Source: JBBQUP01 sp038212305 (GTDB lineage Bacteria > Bacteroidota > Bacteroidia > Bacteroidales > Marinilabiliaceae). From it: a stretch of 15,605 bases of DNA. Below are positions 1-7,783 of the stretch, piece by piece. Made by a program: the position numbers and the translations under genes. Position 1 is the first letter of the stretch. Every line of letters begins with the position of its first letter. The notes below the pieces were generated by a model. That model made no database searches. It had not been told where the DNA came from and saw nothing but the letters and a program-made list of their open reading frames with translations. The stretch lies in assembly GCA_038212305.1 (NCBI GenBank), contig JBBQUP010000082.1, positions 1 through 15,605 of the forward strand, written 5' to 3'.

Positions 1-87
1 GATGAATATCATTTTAGATACAATAGAAGGTCAAATATGGATACAATATTCGATGTGTTACTAAGAAAGATGGTGAATTATAAATAA
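1..87 (+). CDS. Partial IS1595/ISXO2-type transposase, C-terminal end only
   Basis: The first 28 codons of the window are open in frame 1 and end in TAA at 85-87. The peptide begins DEYHFRYNRRSN and ends IFDVLLRKMVNYK. This matches, from memory of the family, the last residues of ISXO2-like (IS1595 family) DDE transposases, whose C-terminus carries a DEY-x-FR-x-NRR stretch followed by a short IFD-x-L helix. The gene starts outside the window, so length and integrity are unknown. I could not identify the element's right terminal inverted repeat between the stop codon and the next gene. The assignment rests on one short conserved stretch. Confidence 0.65.
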   Translation, partial: DEYHFRYNRRSNMDTIFDVLLRKMVNYK

Positions 88-151
88 ATATGAATAAAAT
101 CAGTACTTAACAAGGGAGGTCTAAGCGCCTATACCTATAAAAATAAATAAA

Positions 152-2044
152 ATGACAAATTTACTATCAGTTCTTGAAGGGAAGAATATTATTCTCCCGC
201 TCCACGTAGAAGATCTCCTCAGAAATTGCAAAAGTGTTACGATTTTTAACACAACGCAAGAATTGGCAGATATATCAACAGGCGGAAAAGAGAATAAGGA
301 ATTCGTAGTTAAATATGATGTGCCGGGTAAAGGTGAAATAATTGAAGCCATTGTTCACCGTGTTAAAAATGGAATCTCGGCTAACTACCCTGATGCCTAC
401 ATGCGTCGTCGTGATCCAAACACCATGTTGATAGCCGATGATCTGCCAACAGACAAACCTCGTTTTGCAGACAAAATGGGTTATGAATTTTCGAAAATCC
501 AAACAGAAACATTTGATTGGTTAAAAAAACAAGACCTTGCTGTGTTTTTATACTGGGCCGGACATGATGGAATTGGCGTGAGTGGTTTAGCTATAGCTCC
601 AGCTAATGCAGGCTTTTTTGCAATGGGCTTATCTATGCTTCAATCAATTGTTCATTCTCAAAACATCCCAGATTATTTTACAAAAATTGACTCGATAATT
701 TTTGTTGCACCGCCCTTCCGCCACACTCATTTCGATGGCAAACAAGTTGTTGCTCATAAGCGTACAAAAACGGCTCACGAGATTTACAGCTACAACTTAT
801 ATCCAGGCCCAAGTGCAAAAAAAGGTATTTACAGTGTATTATTGGATAAAGGCGAGAAAGAAGGCTGGATTACAGCGCATTGCTCAACTGTTCGCATGAC
901 TAGCCCTTACGACAACACACTTACCATTATGCATGAAGGTGCTAGTGGAGGAGGGAAAAGTGAGATGCTTCAACACATAGTTCGCGAACCTGAAGGTGAA
1001 ATATTACTTGGGGTTAACATTGTAAACGGCGAGCGCAGAACCATAAGTATTCCTATGTTCTGTAAGTTCGAGCCAGTTACCGACGACATGGCAATTTGCC
1101 ACCCACTTATTCAAAAGAAAAATGGCAAACTGCGAGTAATGGATGCCGAAAATGGTTGGTTTTTAAGAGTGGATGGCATTAAAAGCTATGGCGATGACCC
1201 AGCACTTGAAAAGGTAACTATTAGTCCATCGGAGCCTTTACTATTCTTAAATATTGAAACAGAACCTGATTGTACTGCATTGGTTTGGAATCATAAAGAA
1301 GATGCACCAGGCAAACCTTGTCCTAATCCACGGGTTGTTGTTCCTCGCGAAATGATACCTGGAACCATATCAAAACCCGTTTCAGTTGATGTTCGTAGTT
1401 TTGGAATTCGCACTCCACCTTTTACTGCTGAAAATCCATCATATAGTATTGTGGGGTTATTTCATATCTTACCTCCAGCTTTAGCTTGGTTATGGCGTTT
1501 AGTTGCACCACGAGGCTATGCAAATCCAAGCATTGTGAGTACTGGAGATATGGAAAGCGAAGGCGTTGGATCGTACTGGCCTTTTGCAACTGGTAAAATG
1601 GTTCATCATGCCAATTTATTGCTTCAACAAATTGTTGATACCCCTCGCGTTAGCTATACTTTAGTACCTAACCAGCATATTGGTGCATGGAAAGTGGGTT
1701 TTAAACCACAGTTAATGATGCGCGAATATTTAACGCGCCGAGGAAACTTAAGGCTTCGTGACGACCAGATGCAGCCCGCCAGATGTGCACTTTTAGGATA
1801 CGAATTAAACTTTTTAACCATTGAAGCAGGTAAAATACCTAGTCGGTTTTTAAAAGTATATCGTCAACCCGAAGTTGGAGAAGCCGGATATGATCAAGGG
1901 GCAGAATTACTGCAAGGGTTCTTTAAAAAAGAGCTTGGAAAATACATGACGCCTGAACTCGCGCCTCTTGGCAGAAAAATTATTGAGACATTTTTAAACA
2001 ATGGTAGCGTTGAAGATTATGTTCGAGTAATGGAGGCAAATTAA
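152..2044 (+). CDS. DUF4914 family protein with HprK/PEPCK-like P-loop
   Basis: A 630-residue protein of unknown function, matching the size and sequence character of the DUF4914 family common in Bacteroidota. The clearest motif is a Walker A loop, GASGGGKSE, at residues 263-271. Its GxSGxGKSE form resembles the P-loop of HPr kinase/phosphorylase and, more loosely, PEP carboxykinase, so an ATP-dependent kinase or carboxykinase-like activity is possible but unproven. No signal peptide or membrane span is seen, so a cytoplasmic location is likely. The ATG at 152 is the only sensible start, because an in-frame TAA lies at 122-124. A GGGAGGT at 114-120 is about 31 bases upstream, too far for a normal ribosome site. 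The gene stands alone between the transposase remnant and a strong terminator. Confidence 0.75.
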   Translation: MTNLLSVLEGKNIILPLHVEDLLRNCKSVTIFNTTQELADISTGGKENKEFVVKYDVPGKGEIIEAIVHRVKNGISANYPDAYMRRRDPNTMLIADDLPTDKPRFADKMGYEFSKIQTETFDWLKKQDLAVFLYWAGHDGIGVSGLAIAPANAGFFAMGLSMLQSIVHSQNIPDYFTKIDSIIFVAPPFRHTHFDGKQVVAHKRTKTAHEIYSYNLYPGPSAKKGIYSVLLDKGEKEGWITAHCSTVRMTSPYDNTLTIMHEGASGGGKSEMLQHIVREPEGEILLGVNIVNGERRTISIPMFCKFEPVTDDMAICHPLIQKKNGKLRVMDAENGWFLRVDGIKSYGDDPALEKVTISPSEPLLFLNIETEPDCTALVWNHKEDAPGKPCPNPRVVVPREMIPGTISKPVSVDVRSFGIRTPPFTAENPSYSIVGLFHILPPALAWLWRLVAPRGYANPSIVSTGDMESEGVGSYWPFATGKMVHHANLLLQQIVDTPRVSYTLVPNQHIGAWKVGFKPQLMMREYLTRRGNLRLRDDQMQPARCALLGYELNFLTIEAGKIPSRFLKVYRQPEVGEAGYDQGAELLQGFFKKELGKYMTPELAPLGRKIIETFLNNGSVEDYVRVMEAN

Positions 2045-2067
2045 ATAAACAGTTTTGAAACTTTCCC

Positions 2068-2103
2068 AAAGGAGACTTTAAGCAATTAGAGTCTCCTTTT
2101 TTT
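2068..2103 (+). terminator. Rho-independent terminator after the DUF4914 gene
   Basis: A perfect 10-bp stem, AAAGGAGACT (2068-2077) with AGTCTCCTTT (2090-2099), has a 12-base loop and runs directly into a tract of T residues (2097-2103). It lies 24 bases after the stop codon, so the DUF4914 gene is probably monocistronic. Confidence 0.9.
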
Positions 2104-2171
2104 GTCGACTACATAACTGTTTTTTATTAAATCAATTGCAATGTTTAACTTAGTGCAATAAAAATTACGAC

Positions 2172-2591
2172 ATGAACGATTTATCATTAACGACACCAAC
2201 ATTGCTATTCTCGGCAGTTTCATTGATATTGCTTGCTTACACCAATCGGTTTTTAAGCTATGCGCAATTAATCCGATCGTTACACGACAAATTCATGCAA
2301 AATCCCGATCAAATTATACTCCAACAGATACAAAACATACGTAAACGATTATTCTTAACTCGCACAATGCAATTATTAGGAATTTTAAGTTTATTTTTTT
2401 GTGTGGCAGCCATGTTTTTAATCTACATAAAACTAGATGACATAGCCGCTTATGCTTTTGGCGTTGGCTTATTAATGCTTATAGCATCATTAATAACCTC
2501 TGCATGGGAAATTCAAATATCGGTTAAGGCCTTAGAACTACATTTGTCGTCGATGGAGAAAAATCAAATACCGAAAGGCAAATCAAATTAA
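2172..2591 (+). CDS. DUF2721 family small membrane protein
   Basis: A 139-residue integral membrane protein resembling DUF2721. The N-terminal part reads TPTLLFSAVSLILLAYTNRF, the hydrophobic segment followed by an asparagine-arginine pair typical of that family. Predicted membrane segments lie near residues 8-27, 62-86 and 92-112. A charged cytosolic-looking stretch with arginines and a helical Gln-rich region lies between the first and second. Function is unknown. The C-terminus is Lys/Asn rich and soluble. The upstream gene ends in a strong terminator, so this gene probably has its own promoter in 2104-2171, although I found no convincing Bacteroidota promoter there. Only ten bases separate its stop from that of the convergent phosphatase gene. 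Confidence 0.75.
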   Translation: MNDLSLTTPTLLFSAVSLILLAYTNRFLSYAQLIRSLHDKFMQNPDQIILQQIQNIRKRLFLTRTMQLLGILSLFFCVAAMFLIYIKLDDIAAYAFGVGLLMLIASLITSAWEIQISVKALELHLSSMEKNQIPKGKSN

Positions 2592-2601
2592 TCACCAAAA
2601 C

Positions 2602-3765
2602 TCATTTTCGATTGTTGGTTGAGAATCCAAAAACCTTCATCATTTTAACAAATACATCTGTGTTTTCAAACACACCAGTAAAATACTGTGAACCTGGCCC
2701 ATAAGCAAAAACCGGCACCATAACGGCGGAGTGATTTCCTGTTGCAAATTGTGCTTGAACATAACCTTTTGACATATCACCACCTGTAATAGCCATTCCA
2801 CCAGTTTCATGATCAGCTGTTACGATAACCAGCGTATTTTTATCAACAACGGCAAATCTCAATGCTTCACCCACTGCTTTATCAAAATCGAGTGTTTCAC
2901 CCACCGCATAGTCGGTATCGTTCTGATGGCATCCCCAATCGATCTGCGATCCTTCAACCATTAAGAAAAATCCTCCTCGTTGCTTATTTAAGTGCGATAT
3001 GGCAAAAGCTGTTGCTTTTTCTAAATAATCACCTCGCTCACTGTATTTCCCATTGTGCTCTGGAGCTGTAAGCACAGCAATCTTGCTTTTTTTTAATTCA
3101 TTAAGCGCCAATAAATCAAAGGCCACATCATACCCTTTAGCTCTTAACGAATCCAACAAATTACGACCATCTGCTCGCGAATCAAAATGTTTTTCACCAC
3201 CTCCTATAAACAAGTCAATATCAACCTTTAAAAAATCAGCGGCAATATCCTCGTAACTCGAACGCGATACAGCATGAGCTATAAATGATGCCGGAGTAGC
3301 ATGAGTAATAGCAGACGTAGCCACCAATCCTGTAGCTTTTTTATATTGCTCAGCATATTCTAAAATAGAGGTAACAGGCTCACCCTTTTCATCAACACCA
3401 ATGGCACCATTATTTGTTTTAACACCTGAAGACAAAGCTGTTCCACCAGCCCCCGAATCGGTAATTAACTGATCGAAACTATAGGTTTTACTAAACCCAC
3501 TTACCGGCATTTGAGTGATGTTTAACTGGCCTCCATTGGCAATTAAAGCCGAGTATATTTGAGAAGTACCCATGCCATCGCCAATTAGCAATATGATGTT
3601 TTTTGCCGATGAACGTCCTCTCGAATTATCAAGCCCGCTAATAACACTATTTCGACCAGCAAAAGTATAATCGTTATTAGTATGGAGATCTTTATAATTC
3701 TCTTGAGCAAATGAATTGGTAACAAACAGTGCTCCAATAAAAATAACAGATATGAAATGCTTCAT
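2602..3765 (-). CDS. Secreted PhoA-type alkaline phosphatase
   Basis: A 387-residue phosphomonoesterase of the PhoA family that releases phosphate outside the cytoplasm. I chose the ATG at 3765-3763 because it is followed at once by a signal peptide (MKHFISVIFIGALFVTNSFA-Q). The frame is open back to 3840, but that extension would place charged residues before the signal and would contain a promoter-like element. Visible active-site residues by PhoA alignment: metal Asp63 (GDGMG), nucleophile Ser104 (TDSGAGG), Thr157, phosphate-binding Arg168, Glu271, Asp276 and His280 (EGSQIDWGCH), Asp318-His319 (ADHETGG) and His345 (GNHSA). The set is complete. His155 and Trp277 occupy the positions of E. 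coli Asp153 and Lys328, the pair reported for Vibrio-type enzymes, which predicts different magnesium dependence. The gene is convergent with the DUF2721 gene and divergent from the barrel protein gene. Confidence 0.93.
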   Translation of the reverse strand: MKHFISVIFIGALFVTNSFAQENYKDLHTNNDYTFAGRNSVISGLDNSRGRSSAKNIILLIGDGMGTSQIYSALIANGGQLNITQMPVSGFSKTYSFDQLITDSGAGGTALSSGVKTNNGAIGVDEKGEPVTSILEYAEQYKKATGLVATSAITHATPASFIAHAVSRSSYEDIAADFLKVDIDLFIGGGEKHFDSRADGRNLLDSLRAKGYDVAFDLLALNELKKSKIAVLTAPEHNGKYSERGDYLEKATAFAISHLNKQRGGFFLMVEGSQIDWGCHQNDTDYAVGETLDFDKAVGEALRFAVVDKNTLVIVTADHETGGMAITGGDMSKGYVQAQFATGNHSAVMVPVFAYGPGSQYFTGVFENTDVFVKMMKVFGFSTNNRK

Positions 3766-3798
3766 AATCGCAATAATTTTTTGTGTATTTGAATCCAT

Positions 3799-3806
3799 CA
3801 AATATA
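3799..3806 (-). promoter_or_regulatory. Candidate -7 element for the alkaline phosphatase gene
   Basis: On the minus strand these bases read TATATTTG, a full match to the Bacteroidota -7 consensus TAnnTTTG, about 34 bases before the chosen start at 3765. No TTTG or TTG at the usual -33 distance is visible, so this is weak. It agrees with using the start at 3765 rather than an upstream Met. Confidence 0.3.
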
Positions 3807-3825
3807 TACAACAAATTCTTTCGGT

Positions 3826-3857
3826 TTTGGTTATCAGCAAACAAAAATTTACCTTTC
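3826..3857 (+). promoter_or_regulatory. Candidate Bacteroidota promoter for the barrel protein gene
   Basis: TTTG (3826-3829) is separated by 20 bases from TACCTTTC (3850-3857). This fits the Bacteroidota sigma-70 pattern TTTG-N19-21-TAnnTTTG with one mismatch in the last base. The start codon is about 50 bases downstream. It is the best promoter-like match found in the window, but it is a pattern match only. Confidence 0.4.
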
Positions 3858-3906
3858 GGGAATATTTAGCAATTTATTAACATTAAAAGCTAAGCCTGAC
3901 TTTATC

Positions 3907-5547
3907 ATGACATCAACCGGTTATTTTAATATAATAAAATGGCAAAAAAGATTCCTTAGGATCGTTTTATTTGTCTCCGTTTTTGCTCAATACTTTGTTA
4001 GTTATTCTCAAAACTATTCAACTCATTTTAACGAACAGTATAACAATATTGAGAAACACTTATATAGGCCAGCAAAAAACTTTCACACATCAATAAAACA
4101 ATACAAACTCGATGAAATAAACCATGTTGTCTCTTTCGACTCCATACTATATTTAGACATACACAAACCTCAAGGGCATTTAAACATATGGCAACGATTC
4201 AGATACGACAATTTATTCGAGTGGAAAAATGAAGCACTTAGAGTAACAATCAATCCTTTATTTAATCTCGAAACTGGAAAAGAACAATTTATATCAAGCT
4301 CCACTCGTATTAATACCCGAGGAATAATGATTGAAGGCGACCTAGGGAAAAACTTTGCTTTTTATGCCGATTTTTATGAGAATCAAGGCTCATTTCCATC
4401 TTACATTGAAGATTTTATTGATAAACGAAATGTTATTCCGGGACAAGGGAAACAAAAAAAAGCGGGTAGTACAGGTCAGCATGATTTTGCGCAATCAACC
4501 GGATACATTAGTTTTAACGCAGGGCCATATATTAATCTTCAGTTAGGACATGGTAAACATTTTATTGGAGATGGTTATCGATCAATGCTATTGTCAGATG
4601 TAGCTTATAGTTATCCCTATTTAAAATTTACAGCAACTGCGTGGAAAATAAAATATCAGGCAATGATTGCCTCCTTAACCCATCTCGAACGCGAAGGTGG
4701 CGGCGATACTCGTTATCCCATTAAATATGGTTTTTTCCACTATCTCGACTGGAACGTTGGCAATCGTCTTTCGGTTGGGTTATTCGAATCGGTTATTTGG
4801 GCAGCACAGGACACTTTAGGCAACTACAGAGGCTTAGACATGCACTATGTTAATCCGTTTATTTTTATGCGGCCGGTGGAGTATTCAATAGGATCTCCAG
4901 ATAATGTAACCATTGGGATAAACACTAAATACATAGCTGCTAGATGGTTAACTTTTTATGGACAAGTGGTATTGGGCGAATTTAAAGCCGATGAAGTTTT
5001 CTCGGGAAAAAAATGGTGGGCTAACAAGCAAGGCTTTCAAGTTGGATTTAAAACATTCGATTTATTTGGAATTAACAATCTAAGGTGGCAATGCGAATTC
5101 AATCAAGCTCGACCCTATTTATACTCTCATTATCAACCAATTACTAATTACGGCCACTACAATCAACCATTAGCTCATCCGTTTGGTGCTAATTTCAGAG
5201 AATTTGTTTCAATCCTGAATTATCATTATAAACGATTATATATTAGAGGGGAGCTAGTTAATGCAATGATTGGTAAAGACACACCTGGCATAAGCTATGG
5301 GAATGATATATTTTTACCTAACGAAGATCGACCAGGCGATTATGGTCATTTTATTGGACAAGGCGTAAAAACCAAACTAAGCATCATTGAGCCTTCAATA
5401 TCGTATTTAGTAAACCCTCGCACCAATATGAACATTGCGTTAGGAGCGCGAATTAGGACAGAGGAGAATGATACAGAGCTAAAAAAATCGACTTTCATTT
5501 GGTTTGGATTCAGAACCAGCTTAAGTAATTTGTATTACGATTTTTAA
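3907..5547 (+). CDS. RemB/Wzi-like outer-membrane beta-barrel protein
   Basis: A 546-residue secreted protein. A signal peptide spans roughly residues 1-35, with a basic region, the hydrophobic stretch IVLFVSVFAQYFVS and likely cleavage after SYSQ. The mature part is rich in aromatic residues and alternating short strands, ending in ...LSNLYYDF, as expected for an outer-membrane barrel. A central conserved-looking block at 214-226, GHGKHFIGDGYRS, followed by SYPYLK, resembles Bacteroidota proteins annotated as capsule assembly Wzi family or gliding motility RemB. I cannot separate these two labels by eye. Its role is therefore likely envelope or surface polysaccharide related. Transcription is divergent from the phosphatase, with which it may share a regulatory region. 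It ends 95 bases before the hydrogenase cluster and is probably not part of that operon. Confidence 0.6.
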   Translation: MTSTGYFNIIKWQKRFLRIVLFVSVFAQYFVSYSQNYSTHFNEQYNNIEKHLYRPAKNFHTSIKQYKLDEINHVVSFDSILYLDIHKPQGHLNIWQRFRYDNLFEWKNEALRVTINPLFNLETGKEQFISSSTRINTRGIMIEGDLGKNFAFYADFYENQGSFPSYIEDFIDKRNVIPGQGKQKKAGSTGQHDFAQSTGYISFNAGPYINLQLGHGKHFIGDGYRSMLLSDVAYSYPYLKFTATAWKIKYQAMIASLTHLEREGGGDTRYPIKYGFFHYLDWNVGNRLSVGLFESVIWAAQDTLGNYRGLDMHYVNPFIFMRPVEYSIGSPDNVTIGINTKYIAARWLTFYGQVVLGEFKADEVFSGKKWWANKQGFQVGFKTFDLFGINNLRWQCEFNQARPYLYSHYQPITNYGHYNQPLAHPFGANFREFVSILNYHYKRLYIRGELVNAMIGKDTPGISYGNDIFLPNEDRPGDYGHFIGQGVKTKLSIIEPSISYLVNPRTNMNIALGARIRTEENDTELKKSTFIWFGFRTSLSNLYYDF

Positions 5548-5552
5548 GATTC

Positions 5553-5586
5553 TAAATGAGCCTGATAAATGTCGTTTATCCATTTA
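5553..5586. other. Imperfect hairpin after the barrel protein gene
   Basis: Inner arms GATAAA (5564-5569) and TTTATC (5575-5580) enclose a five-base loop. Outer arms TAAATG (5553-5558) and CATTTA (5581-5586) also pair, leaving a five-base bulge on the left. It is followed by nine A residues, not T, so it is not a classical plus-strand terminator. It may be a 3' RNA-stabilising hairpin or may be chance in AT-rich DNA. Confidence 0.35.
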
Positions 5587-5621
5587 AAAAAAAACATTAC
5601 TTTAAAGCAACAGTAATACAA

Positions 5622-5636
5622 TAGATTCTAAATCTA
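5622..5636. promoter_or_regulatory. Palindrome directly upstream of the hydrogenase cluster
   Basis: TAGATT (5622-5627), CTA spacer, AATCTA (5631-5636) forms a perfect 6-bp-arm palindrome ending six bases before the first ATG of the cluster. Part of it, AGATTCTAAAT, also occurs as a direct repeat at 5547-5557. It could be an operator or an RNA hairpin at the start codon. It does not match the Rex or FNR consensus. Confidence 0.25.
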
Positions 5637-5642
5637 CGTCCC

Positions 5643-5903
5643 ATGTACCAGGAACATGAAATAACTATTTGTCTAGGAAGCTCTTGCTTTAGTCGAGGGA
5701 ATAAATCAACTCTCGATATTATAAAATCATACGTGAAAGATCATCAGCTTCAGGTGAAAATGTTTTTTCATGGTGATTTATGCAACGGATTATGCGACAA
5801 AGGACCCATTATTAAAATTGATGACAAGCTATTTTACGAAGTTACGAGTGAGAATATTTACGACATTTTGACTAACTATTTTAACTCATCGGAAAACGAC
5901 TAG
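5643..5903 (+). CDS. Small thioredoxin-fold [2Fe-2S] ferredoxin (NuoE/HydC-like C-terminal domain)
   Basis: An 86-residue protein consisting of only the thioredoxin-like [2Fe-2S] domain found at the C-terminus of NuoE/HydC and the N-terminus of HydB. Ligand cysteines are Cys10 and Cys15 (CLGSSC, C-x4-C) and Cys47 and Cys51 (CNGLC, C-x3-C), followed by the usual KGP turn. It lacks the N-terminal helical bundle of a full NuoE of about 160 residues. By family it should be a one-electron carrier in the cytoplasm. As the first gene of the cluster, 20 bases before the HydS-like gene, it is a plausible electron partner of that sensor, although this is inference. No clear ribosome binding site is visible. 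Confidence 0.8.
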   Translation: MYQEHEITICLGSSCFSRGNKSTLDIIKSYVKDHQLQVKMFFHGDLCNGLCDKGPIIKIDDKLFYEVTSENIYDILTNYFNSSEND

Positions 5904-5923
5904 ACTAAAATCATTAACGATTT

Positions 5924-7783
5924 ATGAAGCAACTAATTTTAACCGATAAAGACAAGTGCAATTTAAGCTTTACCTGCATTCGTACCTGTCCGGCGAAAGC
6001 CATTAAAATTGCCGATGGACATGCTCAAATAATTCCATCGCGATGCATTGGTTGCGGGCATTGCGTTACCATGTGCTCGAAAAGTGCGATTGAATATCGA
6101 ACAGAGAAACAACTAGTTACAGATCTTTTAGCTTCGGAGAATAATGTTGCTGCCATGTGCGATCCTGCTATTTCAGGCGAATTTACCGATATAACCGATT
6201 ATCGAAAATTTGTTGCGATGATACGCGCTTTAGGGTTCAACTTAGTAACTGAATCGGCTTTTGGTGTGGATTTAATTGCCAAACGCTACGAGGAACTATT
6301 TGCTAATTTTCAGGGCAAATACTACATCTCTACAAAGTGCCCACCTGTAATTGATTACATCGAAAATGAATATCCTGAACTGGTTGAAAACCTAGCTCCC
6401 TTTGTAACACCTGCCACAGCAATGGCAAAAGTTGTTCATAAAAAATATGGTCCCGATGTTAAAATAGTGTACATAACTGCTTGTGTTGCATCAAAAAACG
6501 ATGCTCGACTTTTTAACAAAACAGATGGACGAATGGATGCCATTATCACTTTTGTGGAATTACGTGAATTGTTCAAAGAATTTCATATTACCGAAAACTC
6601 TGTTGAATTCAGCGAATTTGATCCTCCAGTTGGACGAAAAGGGGGACTTTTCCCTATCAGTCACGGCTTACTTCAAGCCGTTGAGATCAATCAGGATTTA
6701 CTAACAGGTAGTATTATTACAACCGAAGGACGTACTAACTTCCTGCAATCTATTCGCGAATTCAACTCAAATGTGGAGCTAAAACAGCACCTCGATCTGT
6801 TTTATTGTCGCGGTTGCATTATGGGACCAGGCACCTCTCCATCGGGGAAAAGGTATAATCGCCGATCGCAGGTTATTAAATATGTAACCAAACGTCTTCA
6901 GGGATTTAACTGCGAACTTTGGACTCAAGAGATCAAAGAATTTTTATCACTTGACCTAAGCCGAAGCTTTAAAGCCACTGATAACCGATTACCAAAACCC
7001 TCATCAGAGCAAATCATTCAGGTTTTGCACGAGATGGGAAAAGAAAAAGAACAAGACCGTTTGGGATGTGGAGCTTGTGGGTATCCTTCGTGCGAAGAAT
7101 TTGCTGAGGCATACCTGCAAGGATTAACCAATTATGAGATGTGCTATACTTACACAAACAAAAAACTACATAGTTACATCACCAAAGTCAATTCAGCCAA
7201 CGAAAATCTTAAAAAAACTCAAGAAGCATTGGTGAAAAGCGAAGAGAAATCGCGACACGAAGAACAAGCCGCACGCGAAGCCGCAGAAACCATTACTACT
7301 ATGTTAGATAAGCTTAAAGCAGGTGTTGTAATTGTGGATGATCAACTTAAAATAATTGAATCGAATCGTGTATTTATTCAAATGTTAGGCGACGATGCCA
7401 TTCAGCTCGACGAGATGATACCAGGATTAAAAGGTGCTGAAATTCAATCACTTCTCCCCTTCTATCGCTATTTCCAGACCGTTCTGCAAACCGGACAGGA
7501 TTTACTAAACAAGGATACCCAATTAGGAAATTCTATCTTAAACGTTTCGGTTTTTACCATCAAAAAAAATAAGGTGGTGGGTGGGATTATTCGCGATTTA
7601 ACCACCCCAGAAGTTCGTCGCGAAGAGATTATTAACCGAGCGCAAACCGTAATACGCGAAAACCTTTTAACCGTGCAGCAAATCGCATTCTTATTGGGCG
7701 AGAGCGCCTCTAAAACTGAGAAAATTCTTAATTCAATAATTGAAGCACAAAAAATAGGAAAAGTCGATGATACTGCCCGATGA
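5924..7783 (+). CDS. hydS: HydS-like putative sensory [FeFe]-hydrogenase with PAS domain
   Basis: A 619-residue multidomain protein. Residues 10-55 form a 2[4Fe-4S] ferredoxin domain: Cys12, Cys18, Cys22 and Cys41, 44, 47, 51, with Ser15 where the second cysteine of motif one would normally be. The hydrogenase H-domain (about 70-360) keeps the cysteines of L1 (STKCPP, Cys139), L2 (TACVAS, Cys187) and L3 (YCRGCIMGPG, Cys295 and Cys298). Around them, residues important for turnover differ from catalytic enzymes. A [4Fe-4S] FeS domain follows (Cys382, 385, 390, 407), then a charged coiled coil (about 411-455), a PAS domain (about 456-565) and a C-terminal helical tail. This order matches sensory group C hydrogenases such as Thermotoga HydS. 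Its last 17 bases overlap the phosphatase gene, indicating translational coupling. Assignment as sensor rather than catalyst is inferred. Confidence 0.85.
   Translation: MKQLILTDKDKCNLSFTCIRTCPAKAIKIADGHAQIIPSRCIGCGHCVTMCSKSAIEYRTEKQLVTDLLASENNVAAMCDPAISGEFTDITDYRKFVAMIRALGFNLVTESAFGVDLIAKRYEELFANFQGKYYISTKCPPVIDYIENEYPELVENLAPFVTPATAMAKVVHKKYGPDVKIVYITACVASKNDARLFNKTDGRMDAIITFVELRELFKEFHITENSVEFSEFDPPVGRKGGLFPISHGLLQAVEINQDLLTGSIITTEGRTNFLQSIREFNSNVELKQHLDLFYCRGCIMGPGTSPSGKRYNRRSQVIKYVTKRLQGFNCELWTQEIKEFLSLDLSRSFKATDNRLPKPSSEQIIQVLHEMGKEKEQDRLGCGACGYPSCEEFAEAYLQGLTNYEMCYTYTNKKLHSYITKVNSANENLKKTQEALVKSEEKSRHEEQAAREAAETITTMLDKLKAGVVIVDDQLKIIESNRVFIQMLGDDAIQLDEMIPGLKGAEIQSLLPFYRYFQTVLQTGQDLLNKDTQLGNSILNVSVFTIKKNKVVGGIIRDLTTPEVRREEIINRAQTVIRENLLTVQQIAFLLGESASKTEKILNSIIEAQKIGKVDDTAR

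Noticed and set aside
114..120. GGGAGGT as the ribosome binding site of the DUF4914 gene
   Set aside because: It is about 31 bases from the only possible ATG, and no in-frame start lies closer because of the TAA at 122-124 and lack of ATG/GTG/TTG codons between.
3766..3840. Upstream extension of the alkaline phosphatase reading frame to a Met at 3840
   Set aside because: The extension puts charged residues in front of a clear signal peptide and overlaps a promoter-like element; the Met at 3765 is a better start.
5564..5595. Intrinsic terminator after the barrel protein gene
   Set aside because: The hairpin is followed by a run of A rather than T on the plus strand, and on the minus strand the T run precedes the hairpin, so it fits neither direction.
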